Notes under the pieces: generated by a model | Told to the model about the DNA's origin: nothing | Seen by the model: the letters and a program-made list of their open reading frames with translations, nothing else | The model's database searches: none | Origin: Ctenosaura bakeri | Lineage: Eukaryota > Chordata > Lepidosauria > Squamata > Iguanidae | NCBI GenBank assembly: GCA_948474755.1 | Contig: CAOLHI010001008.1 | Span: 248,001-312,000 of the forward strand | Reading direction: 5' to 3' | DNA length: 64,000 nucleotides | Program-made: the position numbers and the translations under genes | In this document: piece after piece, positions 1 to 11,825 of the stretch | Numbering within the stretch: position 1 is the stretch's first letter | Layout: each line of letters begins with the position of its first letter

Positions 1-225
1 CTGTAACCCCTTCAGGTCTCCAAATAAGCAGTGCCGCTGAGTGAAACAAGATAAAATTGTGAACCTTTGGCTCAGCCTTAGTATTTAATGTGAAGGGTGA
101 TGATGGAGTGGTGCCACATTTCTACAGATACTATGCAGCAAAAATGATCTATATGCCTATATCTTTGTCAGAGCTTCAAGGTATGGTTTAACTAACATCA
201 TTATCAACATCACCACCACCACCAC

Positions 226-653
226 ACTAATTATATTTATCATTATATTTATATGCTGCCTTTTCCCTAATCTGGGATTTAAGGGAATTTACAGACACAG
301 CCTTACAATTTTACATTGTGCCCATGTTAAAAATGCGATGAAACTATCCATAAAATTAAAAGCAGTTGAAAGCAAACCATCCAAAGAAGATGACCAAATA
401 TGGAAATTCTTTCCCCAAACAGTTAGCCCTCAAAAGCCCACCCAGCTAAAAAAAAGTCTTCATTTGCCTATGAAAGAATAGCAAGGATGGCATCAACCTA
501 CCCTCTTTAGGAAGGGAGTTCCAGAGCCTGGGAACAGTCACTGAGAAGGGTCTACTCAGAAAAAGTACCTGTGAGAGTGATGGAACAGAGGGTAGGACAG
601 GAAAGGTAAGAAGGACAACTTGCCCTCTTGATCCCTGCCCTTCATGGCTGGTC
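226..653 (-). mobile_element. Older L2-like LINE 3' remnant, left part
   Basis: Read on the minus strand this resembles the 3' end of an L2-clade LINE. It ends with an AT-rich tail and a short segment ('atatgctgcctttt' on plus) like the tail of other L2 copies. The minus frame around 450-560 keeps the C-terminal RT-ORF signature PRLWNSLPKE followed by a Phe-rich helix, matching PKLWNGLPEE in the intact L2 beside it. A homologous fragment lies at about 40490-40960. The remnant resumes at 2343 because a younger L2 inserted into it. The frame is degraded and has no function. Confidence 0.6.
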
Positions 654-659
654 GTCCAG

Positions 660-2129
660 GGAGGAGCTGCAATTAAGACGTACTTAAGACATATTATTAA
701 TGCATCCTTCAGGGAGGGCAATTTTCCAGCTTGTTTAAAAGAAGCGATTATACGGCCGCTTCTAAAAAAGCCCTCCCTAGATCCCCTGGATATGAATAAT
801 TACAGACCAGTCTCCCATCTTCCATTTTTAAGCAAGGTGATCGAGAGGGCTGTTGCCCTTCAGCTCCAAGCTGTCTTGGATGAAACAGATTATCTAGATC
901 CATTTCAAACTGGCTTCAGGGCAGGATATGGAGTCGAGACTGCCATGGTCGCCTTAGTGGATGATCTACGCCTAGGTAGGGACAGGGGAAGTGTGACCCT
1001 GCTGGTACTCCTGGACCTCTCAGCGGCTTTCGATACCATAGACCACGGTATCCTTCTGGAACGCCTGAGAGGGCTGGGGATCGGAGGCACTGCACTTAAG
1101 TGGTTCCGGTCCTATCTCTCAGGTAGATACCAGATGGTGATGCTTGGGGACAGCTGCTCCTTGAAAAAGGAGCTTAAATCTGGCGTCCCTCAGGGCGCCG
1201 TCCTGTCCCCAATGCTATTTAACATCTACATGAAACCGCTGGGAGAGATCATCAGGAGGCATGGAGCAAGGTGCTATCAGTATGCTGATGACACCCAGAT
1301 ATATCTCTCCATGCCTCGGATAACAGCATCAACTAAGGATGGCATCTCACCTCTAAATGAATGCCTAGAAGCAGTAATGGACTGGATGAGGAAAAACAGA
1401 CTGAAGCTGAATCCAGATAAGACAGAGGTACTTGCTGTTAGGGGCCCCAGCCCAGGTATAGAGGTTTGTCAACCAGTTCTAGACGGGGTCACACTTCCCC
1501 TGAAAGACTGTGTCCGCAGCTTGGGAGTGCTCCTGGACTCGCCGCTTCAGATGACAGCTCAAATTGATGCGGCAGCCAGGAGTGCCTGCTATCAGCTTCG
1601 GCTGATACGCCAGCTGCGCCCCTTCCTGGACTTGGAACACCTAAAAACAGTGGTACATGCGCTGGTAACTTCACGGCTTGACTTCTGTAATGCGCTCTAC
1701 ATAGGGCTACCCATGTGCTTACTCCGGAAACTTCAATTAATTCAGAATATGGCAGCCAGGTTGGTCACCGGAAGATCTAAAACTGACCATATAACACCTA
1801 TTCTGAAGTCTTTACACTGGCTGCCTATTAGTTTCCGGGCACAGTACAAGGTGTTGGTTTTTACCTTTAAAGCCCTTCATGGCTTGGGGCCAGCCTACCT
1901 GAGGGATCGCCTTCTCCCATATAATCCGCCCCGCACACTAAGGTCCTCTGGGAGGAATTTACTGCAGCCAATCAGAACTAGGTTGGCTGCGGTTACCCAG
2001 AGGACCTTTTCTTCTGTCGCTCCCAAGTTATGGAATGGCCTGCCGGAGGAGACCCGGCACATTACCAGTCTTGACTACTTTAAAAAAGCAGTCAAGACAG
2101 TTCTCTTCCGACAGGCCTTCCCAGATTAG
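660..2129 (+). pseudogene. L2 ORF2 reverse transcriptase, N-terminally truncated
   Basis: This is the reverse transcriptase part of an L2-clade LINE ORF2, which in a full element copies LINE RNA at a nicked target. The frame is already open at 660. The first Met at 792 is internal and not a biological start. Visible RT blocks are NNYRPVSHLPFLSKVIERA, then LLDLSAAFDTIDH (first catalytic Asp), SGVPQGAVLSPMLFNIYM, and the catalytic YADD at codons 1281-1292. The C-terminal region has the L2 signature PKLWNGLPEE near 2030. No stop interrupts it, but the endonuclease domain and start are missing, so it cannot make a complete protein. A 61-codon antisense frame at 905-1090 is a shadow. Confidence 0.85.
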
Positions 2130-2336
2130 TGTTCCACCGCCTCTCATCATTGTCTTTTGTGTTAATCTTGTTTTTAATTTGTTTTAATTAACTAATATGT
2201 TTTAGGGGGATAGAAGGGTTGGAGGGTGGGGAGGATAGGGTGCATTTAATGTTTTAATGTTTTTATATATTTTTGTAATGCCGCCTCGATCCATTGGGAG
2301 AGGCGGGATAGAAATAAATTTTATTATTATTATTAT
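660..2336 (+). mobile_element. 5'-truncated L2-clade LINE, recent insertion
   Basis: A non-LTR retrotransposon copy starts inside the RT domain, runs through the end of ORF2 and a short 3' UTR, and ends in an (ATT)n tail at 2320-2336. The flanks carry a matching GTCCAG at 654-659 and 2337-2342, which I read as the target-site duplication. The 5' UTR, any ORF1 and the endonuclease domain are absent, as expected from incomplete target-primed reverse transcription. The frame is open from the truncation point to the stop, so the copy is probably young. It sits in an older minus-strand LINE remnant. Confidence 0.85.
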
Positions 2337-2342
2337 GTCCAG

Positions 2343-2440
2343 AAGATCTCAGAAGACAAGCATGCTCCTATAGGGTGCTGGAGTCCTTCAGATGGGCTGG
2401 ACCGGAACGGCGTAGGGCTTTGTAGAGTGTAACCAGAACT
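2343..2440 (-). mobile_element. Older L2-like LINE remnant, right part
   Basis: This continues the 226-653 remnant on the other side of the L2 insertion. On the minus strand it reads as the upstream coding stretch: a degraded version of the segment equivalent to FKALHGLGPAYLRD...LRSS in the intact L2. Similarity fades after about 2440. Confidence 0.5.
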
Positions 2441-4854
2441 TCTAGTTGTGTCTGGAAACAGACTTTATTGCTGTTGCTTTGGTCAACAATCTGAGATTTT
2501 CATAACTACACTACAAAAATGGCTACAGAGAAATAGAAGACTATAAAAAATAAATAGTTGATACAGGATTGGGCAAACCAAGGGCTACTACATGCAGTGT
2601 ATGGGTAATTCTCTGTCTTAGAAGCTTATGGAAGCAGTGGTTATAGCTCCCTAGCCTATATTAACATTTTTTAAAAAATAAAAATAATAGCATTTGTTTT
2701 TCAAAAGAAGGAGGTGGACTTCCAGCCACCTGGGATTTTTCTTTCATTCTGTGGAAACTAGGGCAGCTCAACTGGCTCCCTCAGTGTCCCAGAAACAAAA
2801 AACTGTGGAGACCATACTTGCTGGAGTTCTTTAAAAGTGATGGTTCCTGCTTTTCTCTTGGCTAGAAATTTGATAATGCCCATCACCCTGTGCACCTCAA
2901 ATGAAAACTATACATGGGGAGGGGGATCCCATCCAAAGTGTAGACCTTTATGTTTCATTGCTGCAGAAAAGAATCCCAACATTGATTGTGCCCTTGCAAA
3001 ATGTATATTTCAGGTAGATATGAAAATATTTCAGAACTAGAAACCATGCATTCCTCCTCTTCTCTGAATTACACACACACACCAAGAGCTGAGTTTTGTG
3101 TCTTTATGGAAAATTCCCTCACAACTGCAACCCCATTTAGATGTCTTATGATCAGCATCTCAGCTTCCATAACAACCTGTCAGTCAAAACATGGCCTTCA
3201 TTGGACATTTGCTCTGCTGAAAAGTGGGGATTTTCTGTTCTGTCCCTGAACTTTGCTGTGTGCTGAATTTAACTGAGATCATCATACTGAAGAATTCCTT
3301 TCCATCTCTTTTAAAAAGAAGCAATATATTTGTGGCTACCCCTTGTGGAAACCCTCTCATGAATACTGCAGAAAACCATTCATAAACAGGGTCTTAATTA
3401 TTTAAAAACATTTTTCCCATTAATTGACTTAAGGATGCTGCCTTTCATGTGCCCAAGATAAATTTATTGCAATGAATTATGAATTTCATTTCAATTAAGT
3501 TGGGTATGTACACATCTCTGGATCTTGTAGCCATCTGTTTGCCATCTGTTGATTGGTTGCTATTCCTGTAGAGTATCTTCTTTTGAAATTTAGATGGCCA
3601 GACGTGCTTCATCAATTTATCATTCAGCTCCTCATGGAGATAAAACCCAACTGCTGTAACCTCAGTGAGGTCCTTAGAATTCAGAGATAAATTAAAACCA
3701 TCTTCAAAACCCTTTTAAGTCTTAATTGAGCCTTGTTTTCCAAGTGAGCTTCTTCTGTGCTTGTTTTACTCACAAAAATATAGCTATATTCCTTCTCCCT
3801 CTTCATGCTGAGGTGGGTACATACCTTGAAAGTAAGTAGATGTACACCCTCTAGTGGTTGTTTCCAAATGTTTTACTTAATAGTTGGAGTTATAACAAAA
3901 ATCTGATCAAAATATCATCTCTCATTTTTCACTTTCTTGGAAATATGAAGGCATCTTTTCCCATGTATAATCCACATAGAAAGAGGGAGAACAGAGAGAC
4001 CTACCTCCAACACTATTTCTACTATTTCCAAAGCTAGATGAAACTAAAAACATTTCTAGAGCAGCAGCTTCTTTACTGCAATGGTCTACCAGATGTCCAG
4101 AAAAAAACACCATAAATTGAAATAAATGTAATAGCACCCTTCTGCTTGAATTGCTACCAAGAGGCATACTGCCTCTGAAATCAAGGTAATACACAGCATT
4201 CATGCCAGTAAACCTCCGTGGGCTTATCCTCCATAAGGTTTAACTTGCAGAGGAAAGCCAACAAGGATAGAGTGCTAGGGTTTCATTTACTAGTGACATT
4301 GGCCCTTTCCTCATGAACGTGGCATCCCAGCAAGAGGATGTGAGAGGAGCGGGACTGCAACAACACTTCTGCAAGACATCATTGTTGTCCCATCCTTCTT
4401 TCATCGCCAGCTGGTATGATTGCAGGATAAATCATTGGTGGAGTTTCTCTGTCAATGACCCCCAGTTGCATGATGCTCCCACACTTACCTGCTCTACAGA
4501 AGGCCTGGAAGTGCTATGGAGGTGCTTCTTGCCCCAATGCAACATAGGAAAGAGCCCGGCTGCATTGTGGAAGGAAGAGACATATCCCTTATGCTCCCTT
4601 CCACAAGGAACCAGTCCAATGTGGAGGGGAGTGCCCCCATCACTCTCCCTTCCCACCAAAGATGCTGTCAGAATCGTGACTGCAAGGTAACGGGATAAAG
4701 TAAGGTGCAGAAAGGGCCACTGTTATATTGTCTTTTTTCTAATTACCTCAAAGAAGTCTACATGGTCTTCTTCTCAGCAGTTTGTGAGGAAGATCAAACA
4801 GCAGGTTAACTGACTCAAGAGCACCCCTGAGCTTCATGGTTTGGTGGGAATGAA
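2441..4854. other. No recognised feature
   Basis: AT-rich unique-looking sequence. Open frames of up to 125 codons (4313-4690 plus, 3922-4203 minus) show no domain, codon pattern or splice context that I can support. A short ACAC run near 3070 is the only simple repeat seen. Confidence 0.5.
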
Positions 4855-5800
4855 AGCCATGGAACTGTAGAGTTGAGAGGGACCACAAGGGCCATCTAGC
4901 CCAACCCACCACCTGCCATGCAAGAAAGCACAACTAAAGCATTCTTCAAAGATGAGCATCTAACATCTGTTTTAAATGAGAGTCCATCACCATCCAAGGC
5001 AGTCTAATCCACTGCCAAACAGGTCTTACAGCCAAGAAGTTCTCCTTCATGTTTAGCTGGTACCTATTTTTTTCTAATGCAATTTATTCCTTCATGTTCT
5101 AGTTTCTTTAGCAGCAGAAAACTAATTTCTATATGGCATCCCTTCAGGTAGGTTAATATGGCTATTATGTCACCTCTCCATCTTCTCTTGTCCAAGCTAA
5201 ATATACCCCTAAGCTGTCCTTCATATAACCTGGTTTCCATACCTTTCACCATCTTGGTCACTCTCCTCTGGACATGTTTCAGCTTGTCATATCTTTTTTA
5301 AAAAACTTTGGAGTCCAGAACTGGATGCAGTATTCCTGCTGAGGTGTGACAAAAAGAGAATACAGTTGTACTACTACTTTCCTCGATCTGTTGATGAGGC
5401 CCAGAATTTCATTAGCTCTTTTTGGTCAAACTGATGACTCATGTTTATCTTCTGGTCTACCACAACCCCAAGATCCTTTTCATATGCACTGCTTTCAAGC
5501 CAGTATTATCATCCCATATTTGTGCATTTCATTTTTCCTGTCCAAACTCAGAACTTTACATTTATCTCTGCTGAAATTCATTATATAGTTTTGGATCAGC
5601 CTTCCAATCTGTTAAGGTAATTTTGAATCCTGATACTGTACTCTGGGACACTGAGTACTCCTAATATTATGTCATCAGCAAATTTGATAAGCATGTCCTT
5701 TGTTCCATCAACAAAATCATTCATAAACATGTTGAACAACACTGGGCTCAGGACAGAATCCTGTGGACTTAAAACTGGTGAAATTAGTCATTGCCAACTT
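4855..5800 (-). mobile_element. CR1 LINE remnant (RT to 3' end)
   Basis: Minus-strand CR1. Reading from 5800 down it starts in the RT domain just after the VLFN block, shows a decayed KFADD catalytic region near 5675-5690, and continues through the thumb-like region. It ends in the CR1 C-terminal signature [17 protein letters not shown] (around 5140-5200). The 3' end near 4870 matches the CR1 tail ('gttgagagggaccacaaggg' on plus). Several stops and frameshifts break the frame, so it is an old copy. A family A MITE begins 14 bp beyond it. Confidence 0.85.
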
Positions 5801-5814
5801 CAAGAAGAACCTTA

Positions 5815-6480
5815 GGCCATTTCCACACTACACTGTTATAGTGCTATGATTCCACTTTCAACATCATATGGAATCCTTGTCAAGTATACTGAGTATTAGT
5901 GTGGTGTGTCTAGAGTTCTTTTTCTTGTCAGGAAAAAAGGTTGCTTTGCCCTTGGCAAGCAATAGCTGCAAGATGTCATGTCTTATCTATCTACCATATT
6001 TTTCCAGTCTCATGGGAAAGCTCTGAATATGGGAATTGGGTATTTGTAACACATTACATGGTGTACATTTGGGTGTGGCTAACTCAGGTTAAAAGAGAAG
6101 TTATTCTCTTTGTTCTTTCTTTGCTTTGTGTTTTTTGCTTATGGACTTTTTACACTTCATAGCAAAAGCTGTCAGAAACAACACATATTCTACATTGCTG
6201 CAATAAACTTTAGGTTAGCCTAGATGCACTTTGTCTGGCTGTGTTTCAGTCTGGGGTAAATGGCAATGATCCAGCACAGTTTCTTGCTTTTGCACTCTGC
6301 ATATGCTCTAGATCCAGTACCTAGGTGCCCTGACAATCCTGGGGTTTGCAGTTTAGGGAGGGGCCTTTAGAATTCTCAGCCAGACTGCTCTTTGGCCTTA
6401 GGAAACTACAAACCTCAGAATTCCACAGGATGTTGAAAGTGAAATAATAACACTATAACAGTGTAGGATGGAAATAGCTC
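5815..6480. mobile_element. Family A foldback MITE, split by a solo LTR
   Basis: Left part 5815-5877 and right part 6336-6480 form one ~205-bp foldback element. The left terminus starts GGCCATTTCCACACTACACT, and the right half is its approximate inverted complement, ending with 'cactataacagtgta' and a worn terminus. The halves are separated by a 458-bp solo LTR. It is non-autonomous and has no coding capacity. Confidence 0.85.
5878..6335. mobile_element. Solo LTR (Ty3-type) inside the MITE
   Basis: The segment starts TGTCAAG, ends CCCTGACA, and is flanked by ATCCT at 5873-5877 and 6336-6340. This 5-bp duplication occurs once in other family A copies ('ggaatcctgggg'). It contains AATAAA at 6202-6207. 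The TGTCA start and TGACA end resemble the full Ty3 element at 18378, though the internal sequence differs. I see no internal region or second LTR, so this is what remains after LTR-LTR recombination. The AATAAA suggests plus orientation. Confidence 0.85.
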
Positions 6481-6484
6481 TAGT

Positions 6485-7540
6485 GAAAAATTACAACCCT
6501 AGATCATAGTCCAATGTATTGACATCTCCATTGACTCTTAGGATGAGATTATCTTCACCGGCTTTTCATGGGGTCCACTAGTTGTGTTCAATTCAGTGTG
6601 ATTCCTTCTGTTCCCAGCATCTCCTGCTGCAGTATTCTGTAAATTTTTTGTAAATAGCATGATGTCTGTGTGGGATAACTAGTGTAATGCTGTAGTATAC
6701 ATTTCAGAAAAAAACAGGCAGTTTCTATTTGTTAGAATCCAAGCTTGCTGTGTTGTCAAGGGACAAAGCTTACAAAGAAAGATGCTTCTTGTCACAGGAA
6801 ATGTAAAATGCTCTCAACTACTCCCACCTCACAAGAAAAATTATCCCATTTGGACATTTTCTAATTCTCCCAGTCTTCATCCCTCCTAATAAATAGCTTT
6901 TCCCTCAGGAACTTCAAGTCTGTAATATGGGCACAGTCTTTTCTGTTTAAGTGCCAGTTATATTTTTGCCTATTATAGAGATAAAGTGATTGGCCACATG
7001 CCATCTTAAGGATAAAGAAAAGAATATGGAACATATAATTCTTTCAAATTGCCTCTTCAGAGATGAACACCAAAGTTCTTAACAGACACAGCTAGTGCCT
7101 TCTAGAAGAAAAGTCTTAATCAAATATAGAAAAAAAATCAACAAGGTCTTCAGCTTCACCAGATAATTCATTTCTTTGTCAATACTGCTCTCCAACGGCC
7201 CTGTTCTCTTTCCATCTATTGGAAGGTAATTGTTTGCAAATACATATATAAATTCACTGCATCTTCCCAATGCTAAAACCATGTTCTAGATGACACTTGT
7301 GATTGTGCCTAGGCCTAGCAGCTGAGGAAAGGCCCAACTGCCACTGCTGTGGCCATAGAAGGAGAAAAGAATGGGCAGGACAACTCCATCATGCCTGGGT
7401 CAAGCAACTAAAAAAAGACTCTTCCACCACCCCAACTTCTACAGCTGTAGCTATGGAAGAAGACAACAGCAAACATCATCAACGGGACTTAATCTCCTTT
7501 CCACCACCATCCCTTTTTTTCCTTGTGTGTGGTGCATTTT
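6485..7540. other. No recognised feature
   Basis: AT-rich sequence. The open frames (67-82 codons near 7079-7551) lack recognisable domains. The end at 7541 is the terminus of a CR1 copy. Confidence 0.5.
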
Positions 7541-7885
7541 TAGAATCATAGAATCATAGAAATGTAGAGTTGGAAGAGACCCCATGGGCCCTCCAGTCCA
7601 ACCCCCTGCCATGCAGGAACACCCTCAAAGCACTCCCAACAGATGGCCATCCAGCCTCTGTTTAAAAACCTCCAAAGAAGGAGACTCCACTACACTCCGA
7701 GGCAGCAGATTCCACTGTTGGACAACCTTGACCTTCAGGAAGTTCTTCCTGAGTTTCAGGAGGAATCTCCTTTCCTGCAGCTTGAATCCATTGCTCCCTG
7801 TCCTGGTATCTGGAGCAGCAGAAAACAAGCCCTGTCCTTCCTTTACATGGCATCCCTTCAAATATTTAAACATTAGCTTATAAGC
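7541..7885 (-). mobile_element. CR1 LINE 3' end
   Basis: The plus strand starts with two copies of 'agaatcat', the complement of the ATTCTATG-type CR1 terminal repeat. The minus frame then reads the CR1 C-terminus: FKYLKGCHVKEG, LFSAAPDTRT, LRKNFLKVKVVQQWN and ESPSLEVFKQRLDGHL, with no stop inside the element. Only the last ~110 codons of ORF2 and the short 3' UTR remain. Confidence 0.9.
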
Positions 7886-7947
7886 CTGAGAGGAGGGAAC
7901 TGTCAGATTAACAATGGTTATGTACACTGATGGTGCTATATTCCCCT

Positions 7948-8028
7948 CAGAAAACCACACAATGGGTTTGTTTGCCTTACAGTCTCCATAAGTTAGAAAC
8001 AACTTGAGGTCACACAACAACAACAACC
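7948..8028 (+). repeat. SINE 3' fragment with BovB-like tail
   Basis: The stretch 'tctccataagttagaaacaa' followed by 'cttgaggtcacacaacaaca' is the BovB/RTE-like 3' end carried by lizard SINEs, ending in a short ACAAC tail. The tRNA-like head is missing. Confidence 0.7.
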
Positions 8029-10288
8029 CTGTGATTGCAGTTCTTGATATAAAGGTGGTTTCAGTTTCATTAGACAACACATATGGAAACAGCAAAAAAG
8101 TGATATGAACTGACTTGCAATCACCCAGAACATCACTTCTGGTCACTGTGGGAACAATGCTGTAGCCCACCAAAGCTCTAGCAGAGCTGAAATTGGTCCA
8201 CCCAACCCCAGTATGAACACAAGAGAAATGCATTCAGCACAACCTGTGGATTTGAATCTCTTCCCAGTTGTAATATATGTGGCAGCAGAAGTACATCGAC
8301 TTCACATCTGTCCAAGCAATCCCTTTTAAGATAACATAACTTTGACTTGTTCAGATGAACATTTAGCAGTCCTCTCCCATTGTATTTGCCCTTGAACACT
8401 GAATGTTTCCATAAAGTATGCAATATACCTAGCAATGGAAAACAATTTTTTGGAGATTGATATTTGTTTATGAAAACTTTGATTTTACATCTCCCAATAC
8501 TGGCAAAAGTGAAGCTCAAAATTCAGAGGACTGTCCAATAGTTTGGTGAGGAAGTAAAAATACACTCAAAACTCTATACATGTGGAAAATGTACAGCAAT
8601 ACATTGTTCATATTTTTAAAATGTACAGAAACATGCTTTAGTCAATAAAGGATGCATAAAATGGAAATCAAAATGGAAATGCAATACATATATTCTGAAG
8701 TGGAAAATATTGCACAGACTTCCATGTAGGATGAAAAAAAAATCAGTCTCCTAAACTGACAGAGAGTTGGGAAGAGATAATGCTGATAGAAACCTATGTT
8801 TGAGTTTCTATGGATGGGACCTTCCAAAAAACAGCAATGCTGCACACGTGTAAGAACTAAGAATCTGAAAGGAATTCATCTTGTCAGGCTTTCTCTTATA
8901 GATGTTCATCATGGTAATAATAACACAGTTCTCAAGATATATTGCACCTCCCAGCAACCCCAGTCAGCATATCCAATGATGAGGAGTTCTGGGAGTTGTA
9001 GTTGAACAACACCTGAAAGGTCACATGATTCCCACCCATGACATATATAATCCCCTTCTGCTAGAACTCATCATAGAACTGGAAGCAATTCACAGAGATA
9101 AATTAATATGTTTCTGGGATTGGAATGTCTTCAAGAAGGTGGGGGGAGTATTCACCAAATTGCACACATTTTTAAAAAGCATAGCACATGTTTTAGTCCA
9201 TTGGAACATGCATTCAAAAATTCCAGCAAACTGGATAAAAATGCACACAAGAATCTGTGTGTAGCATGGAGCTAGGGCAAGTTGACTTTAGTTATTAAAA
9301 TGTATCTTTGAAGATAGAAATTGTATTTTAGAATGGCTCATGTTAACCCAAGAGAATTTCCTACTGAAATCAGTGGCTCTTACTTCTGAAATGTACCGTA
9401 CAGAAATTCATTGTATGTGTCTGAACAGAAGTGTGTTATTCATTCCATTTTGTGTCCTTCACCTCTTGCACTGGCAATAAAACAAGAACAGATTACACAA
9501 AACAACTTCCAAATGAGATATATGAGTTAGAAATATGGAAGTAAGATATGTAATAATTTGTAACCCATAGCTAACTAACCCTGTCAATATAAAGAAATAT
9601 ATTCCATATAGAACATACAATCTCCAATTCAATTTGCATGTGTTGTGTAGGATGTTAAATATATGCTGTGTGTGTTCTTTTAAAACACATATAAGTGACT
9701 GTGCAGTCTTCTCATCAACCTTAATTATGCCTTTCCTTTTTTTTTTCATTCTTACGTCACATTCAGCATTCTTTATATATTTTGTATTTTTTCAAAACAA
9801 TTGCAAGTACAGTTAATTTCCTAGAGGAATACAAATTGGCTTTCTATGCTTGCTCACTGACAGAGAAAATTTTGAGCGAAGTACTGTAGAAATCAAGTGC
9901 AATCAAATTTAATATCCAAGATATCTCTTTGCTGGGAAATTATACTGCAAGAGAATGGATTGAATTCTAGAGCCCCCTGGGTGTCTGATTGCTACATTTC
10001 TAATACATAATTCTACAACTCGCTGAGCCTTGTTTACTGTATGAGAGACAAAAAGGTCAGTCTAATTTCAGACCATCTCAGTCACACACAGCTTCATTCA
10101 TAAATCCATTACATTTTCCCATTAATCTATGATATGAAAATGCAATGGAGATTCCTATATATCAATACATATTTAAATTCTCATTTTAGTCTACATTTCC
10201 AAGTCTGTATTTCAAAATACGTTTTTCTACTCTAGCAAATGTTGTTCGTGCAAGTGGGTTTTAAATATTTTCATAGCTTAAAAACTCT
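8029..10288. other. No recognised gene; AT-rich
   Basis: Stretches rich in 'aaaatgcac' and 'tgtacagaaa'-like motifs (8560-8640, 9160-9260) recur elsewhere in the window and may be very old repeats. No supported coding region. Confidence 0.45.
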
Positions 10289-10742
10289 GGCCATTTTCAC
10301 AGGTGGTGATGGAATCGCCCTGGTCCAGTACTTACCAGACTTCTTGAGTCCAGGCTGCTCTGGACCAGTGTGTGGCTGCCGCTCCGCACTGCTCCGGGGA
10401 AGAAAATGGCAGCTTTCGGTTGGTGCAGGCTCTCCACCAACCACTGAAGCTCACCAACCTAAAGCCTGCCCCCGGCAGATTTGCAGGCTCGCACTGGTGC
10501 AAGCCTGCAAATCTGCACTGGAGCACGGGAATGGAGTGGCACGGAGTGGTGTGCTCCGTGCTATTTAAAAACCTGAAGAAACAGGTTTTTAAAAAGCACA
10601 CTGCACGACCACTTCGGGTCGTTCCGGAGTGGACTGAGGTGTGGAAGTACATAAAGTAGTCCGAACCAGTTCACTCCCAGGTGCAGACGTCCTCTCTGGA
10701 GGATGCTCTGCACCGGTTTTTTAAGCCTGTGCAGAAAGAGCC
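10289..10742 (-). mobile_element. ~455-bp foldback DNA element (family C), diverged
   Basis: Inverted copy of the element at 60979-61432. It starts GGCCATTTTCACAGG and ends with a worn complement (GCAGAAAGAGCC). Internal hairpins include 'ttgcaggctcgcactggtgc' facing a complementary 'aagcctgcaaatctgc', and 'aaaaacctgaagaaacaggt' folding on itself. ACTTAC at 10330-10335 is GTAAGT in the element's own orientation. No clean target duplication is visible. Open frames of ~100 codons on both strands are by-products of the folded GC-rich sequence. Confidence 0.8.
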
Positions 10743-11070
10743 TCAGTCACAGCATATGGAGAAGCCTGAAACTGAAAGTAGTCTCCCTTAACTTTAGTCT
10801 GAGAGGTGTAGCAGAGATATAGACATAAATCTGAGGTGTATGTTGTGGCCCTTTAAATTCCCAGCCTGTATGTCCAGTTCTGTCATGTCCTACTGGGCGG
10901 GTAATAAAATGGTTCATTCTGCCCTTTCAATGCATCTATCACAAACACATATTGAGAATCTGATAAAAGCTTGGGGAGAGAAAGAATCAGCAGATAAAAT
11001 CAACAGGTGAGAAAATGATCAAGTGTCTTTTTTCTCACCCTTTGGCCATTTCCACACTACACTGTTATAG

Positions 11071-11648
11071 GCCCTTTTTGCATTGAGGCTTCTCGCACTA
11101 GCGGGGGAGGGCGGCTCGCATGAGAAGCCTTCTCTGGGAGGCTTCTGCTTCCCCCTCCTTCCTTCCGCAGGCGAAGGAACGGGCAGGGAAGCAGCAGCCT
11201 CTCGGAGGAGGCGGCGGCTTGCGCGTCCGCCCCCCCGCGAAGCAGGAGGCTCACACGTCCACCTCCCCCTCACGAAGCAGGAGGCTCACACGTCCGCCCC
11301 CCAGCAAAGCAAGAGGCTCGCGCGTCCGCCCCCCACAAAACAGGAGGCTGTCGCGTCCGTCGCTCTAGCGCCCCGCCCTGCCCCTTCCTTCCGCAGGGAC
11401 GGAGGGAAGGAAGCGCGACCCGGCCGCCTCCCTGACGCTCCGCACAGGAGGTAAGTGCACGCGGGCGCTAGGAGCATTGCGCGAGCGCGGGTGATTTTCA
11501 CTTCGAGGTGAAAATCAAAAAACCCGCTATCGCGCCGCTGCAGCCCCGTGAGCGCGGCGGAAGTGGGAGTGCGTCGTGCAGAGCGACGCTCCCACTTCCG
11601 CGAGGCTCACGGGGCTCTCGCGCGACAGAAAGCCCATGCGAAAAGGGC
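11071..11648 (+). mobile_element. GC-rich foldback DNA element (family B), nested
   Basis: Termini are GCCCTTTTTGCAT on the left and ATGCGAAAAGGGC on the right. They sit between two copies of 'tatag' in the host MITE, with ATA as the 3-bp duplication if the terminal G is counted. The interior has a ~40-bp minisatellite of about four units (11236-11360), a GGAAGG/CCTTCC hairpin, a GTAAGT donor-like site at 11451-11456 after CAGGAG, a palindrome at 11493-11516, and a long hairpin with arms around 11537-11555 and 11605-11615. CpG is abundant. Open frames on both strands follow from the base composition. No transposase. Confidence 0.85.
11236..11360. repeat. Copy-specific ~40-bp minisatellite
   Basis: About four imperfect tandem units built on 'aagcaggaggct' followed by 'cacacgtccgcc' inside the GC-rich element. 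Other family B copies hold different arrays. Confidence 0.8.
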
Positions 11649-11825
11649 TATAGTGTTATTATTTCACTTTCACATCCTCTGGAATCCTGGGGTTTGCAGT
11701 TTAGGGAGGGGCGTTTAGAATTCTCAGTCAGAGAGATCTTTGGCTTCAGTAAACTACAAACTCCAGAATTCTACAGGATGTTGAAAGTGGAATAATAACA
11801 CTATAACTGTGGTGCAGAAATGGCC

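Larger units (their letters stand above)
11044..11825. mobile_element. Family A MITE carrying a nested GC-rich element
   Basis: The left end GGCCATTTCCACACTACACT runs to 'ctgttatag' at 11070. The rest resumes at 11649 with 'tatagtgttatt', passes the typical 'ggaatcctggggtttgcagt' core, and ends 'gaaatggcc' at 11825. The gap is filled by the GC-rich element at 11071-11648. Confidence 0.85.

Noticed and set aside
4313..4690. 125-codon frame as a gene
   Set aside because: No domain, no homology I recognise, and overlapping open frames on the other strand.
7625..8233. 202-codon minus-strand frame as a host gene
   Set aside because: Its C-terminal half is the CR1 ORF2 end; the upstream half is read-through of a SINE fragment and unique sequence.
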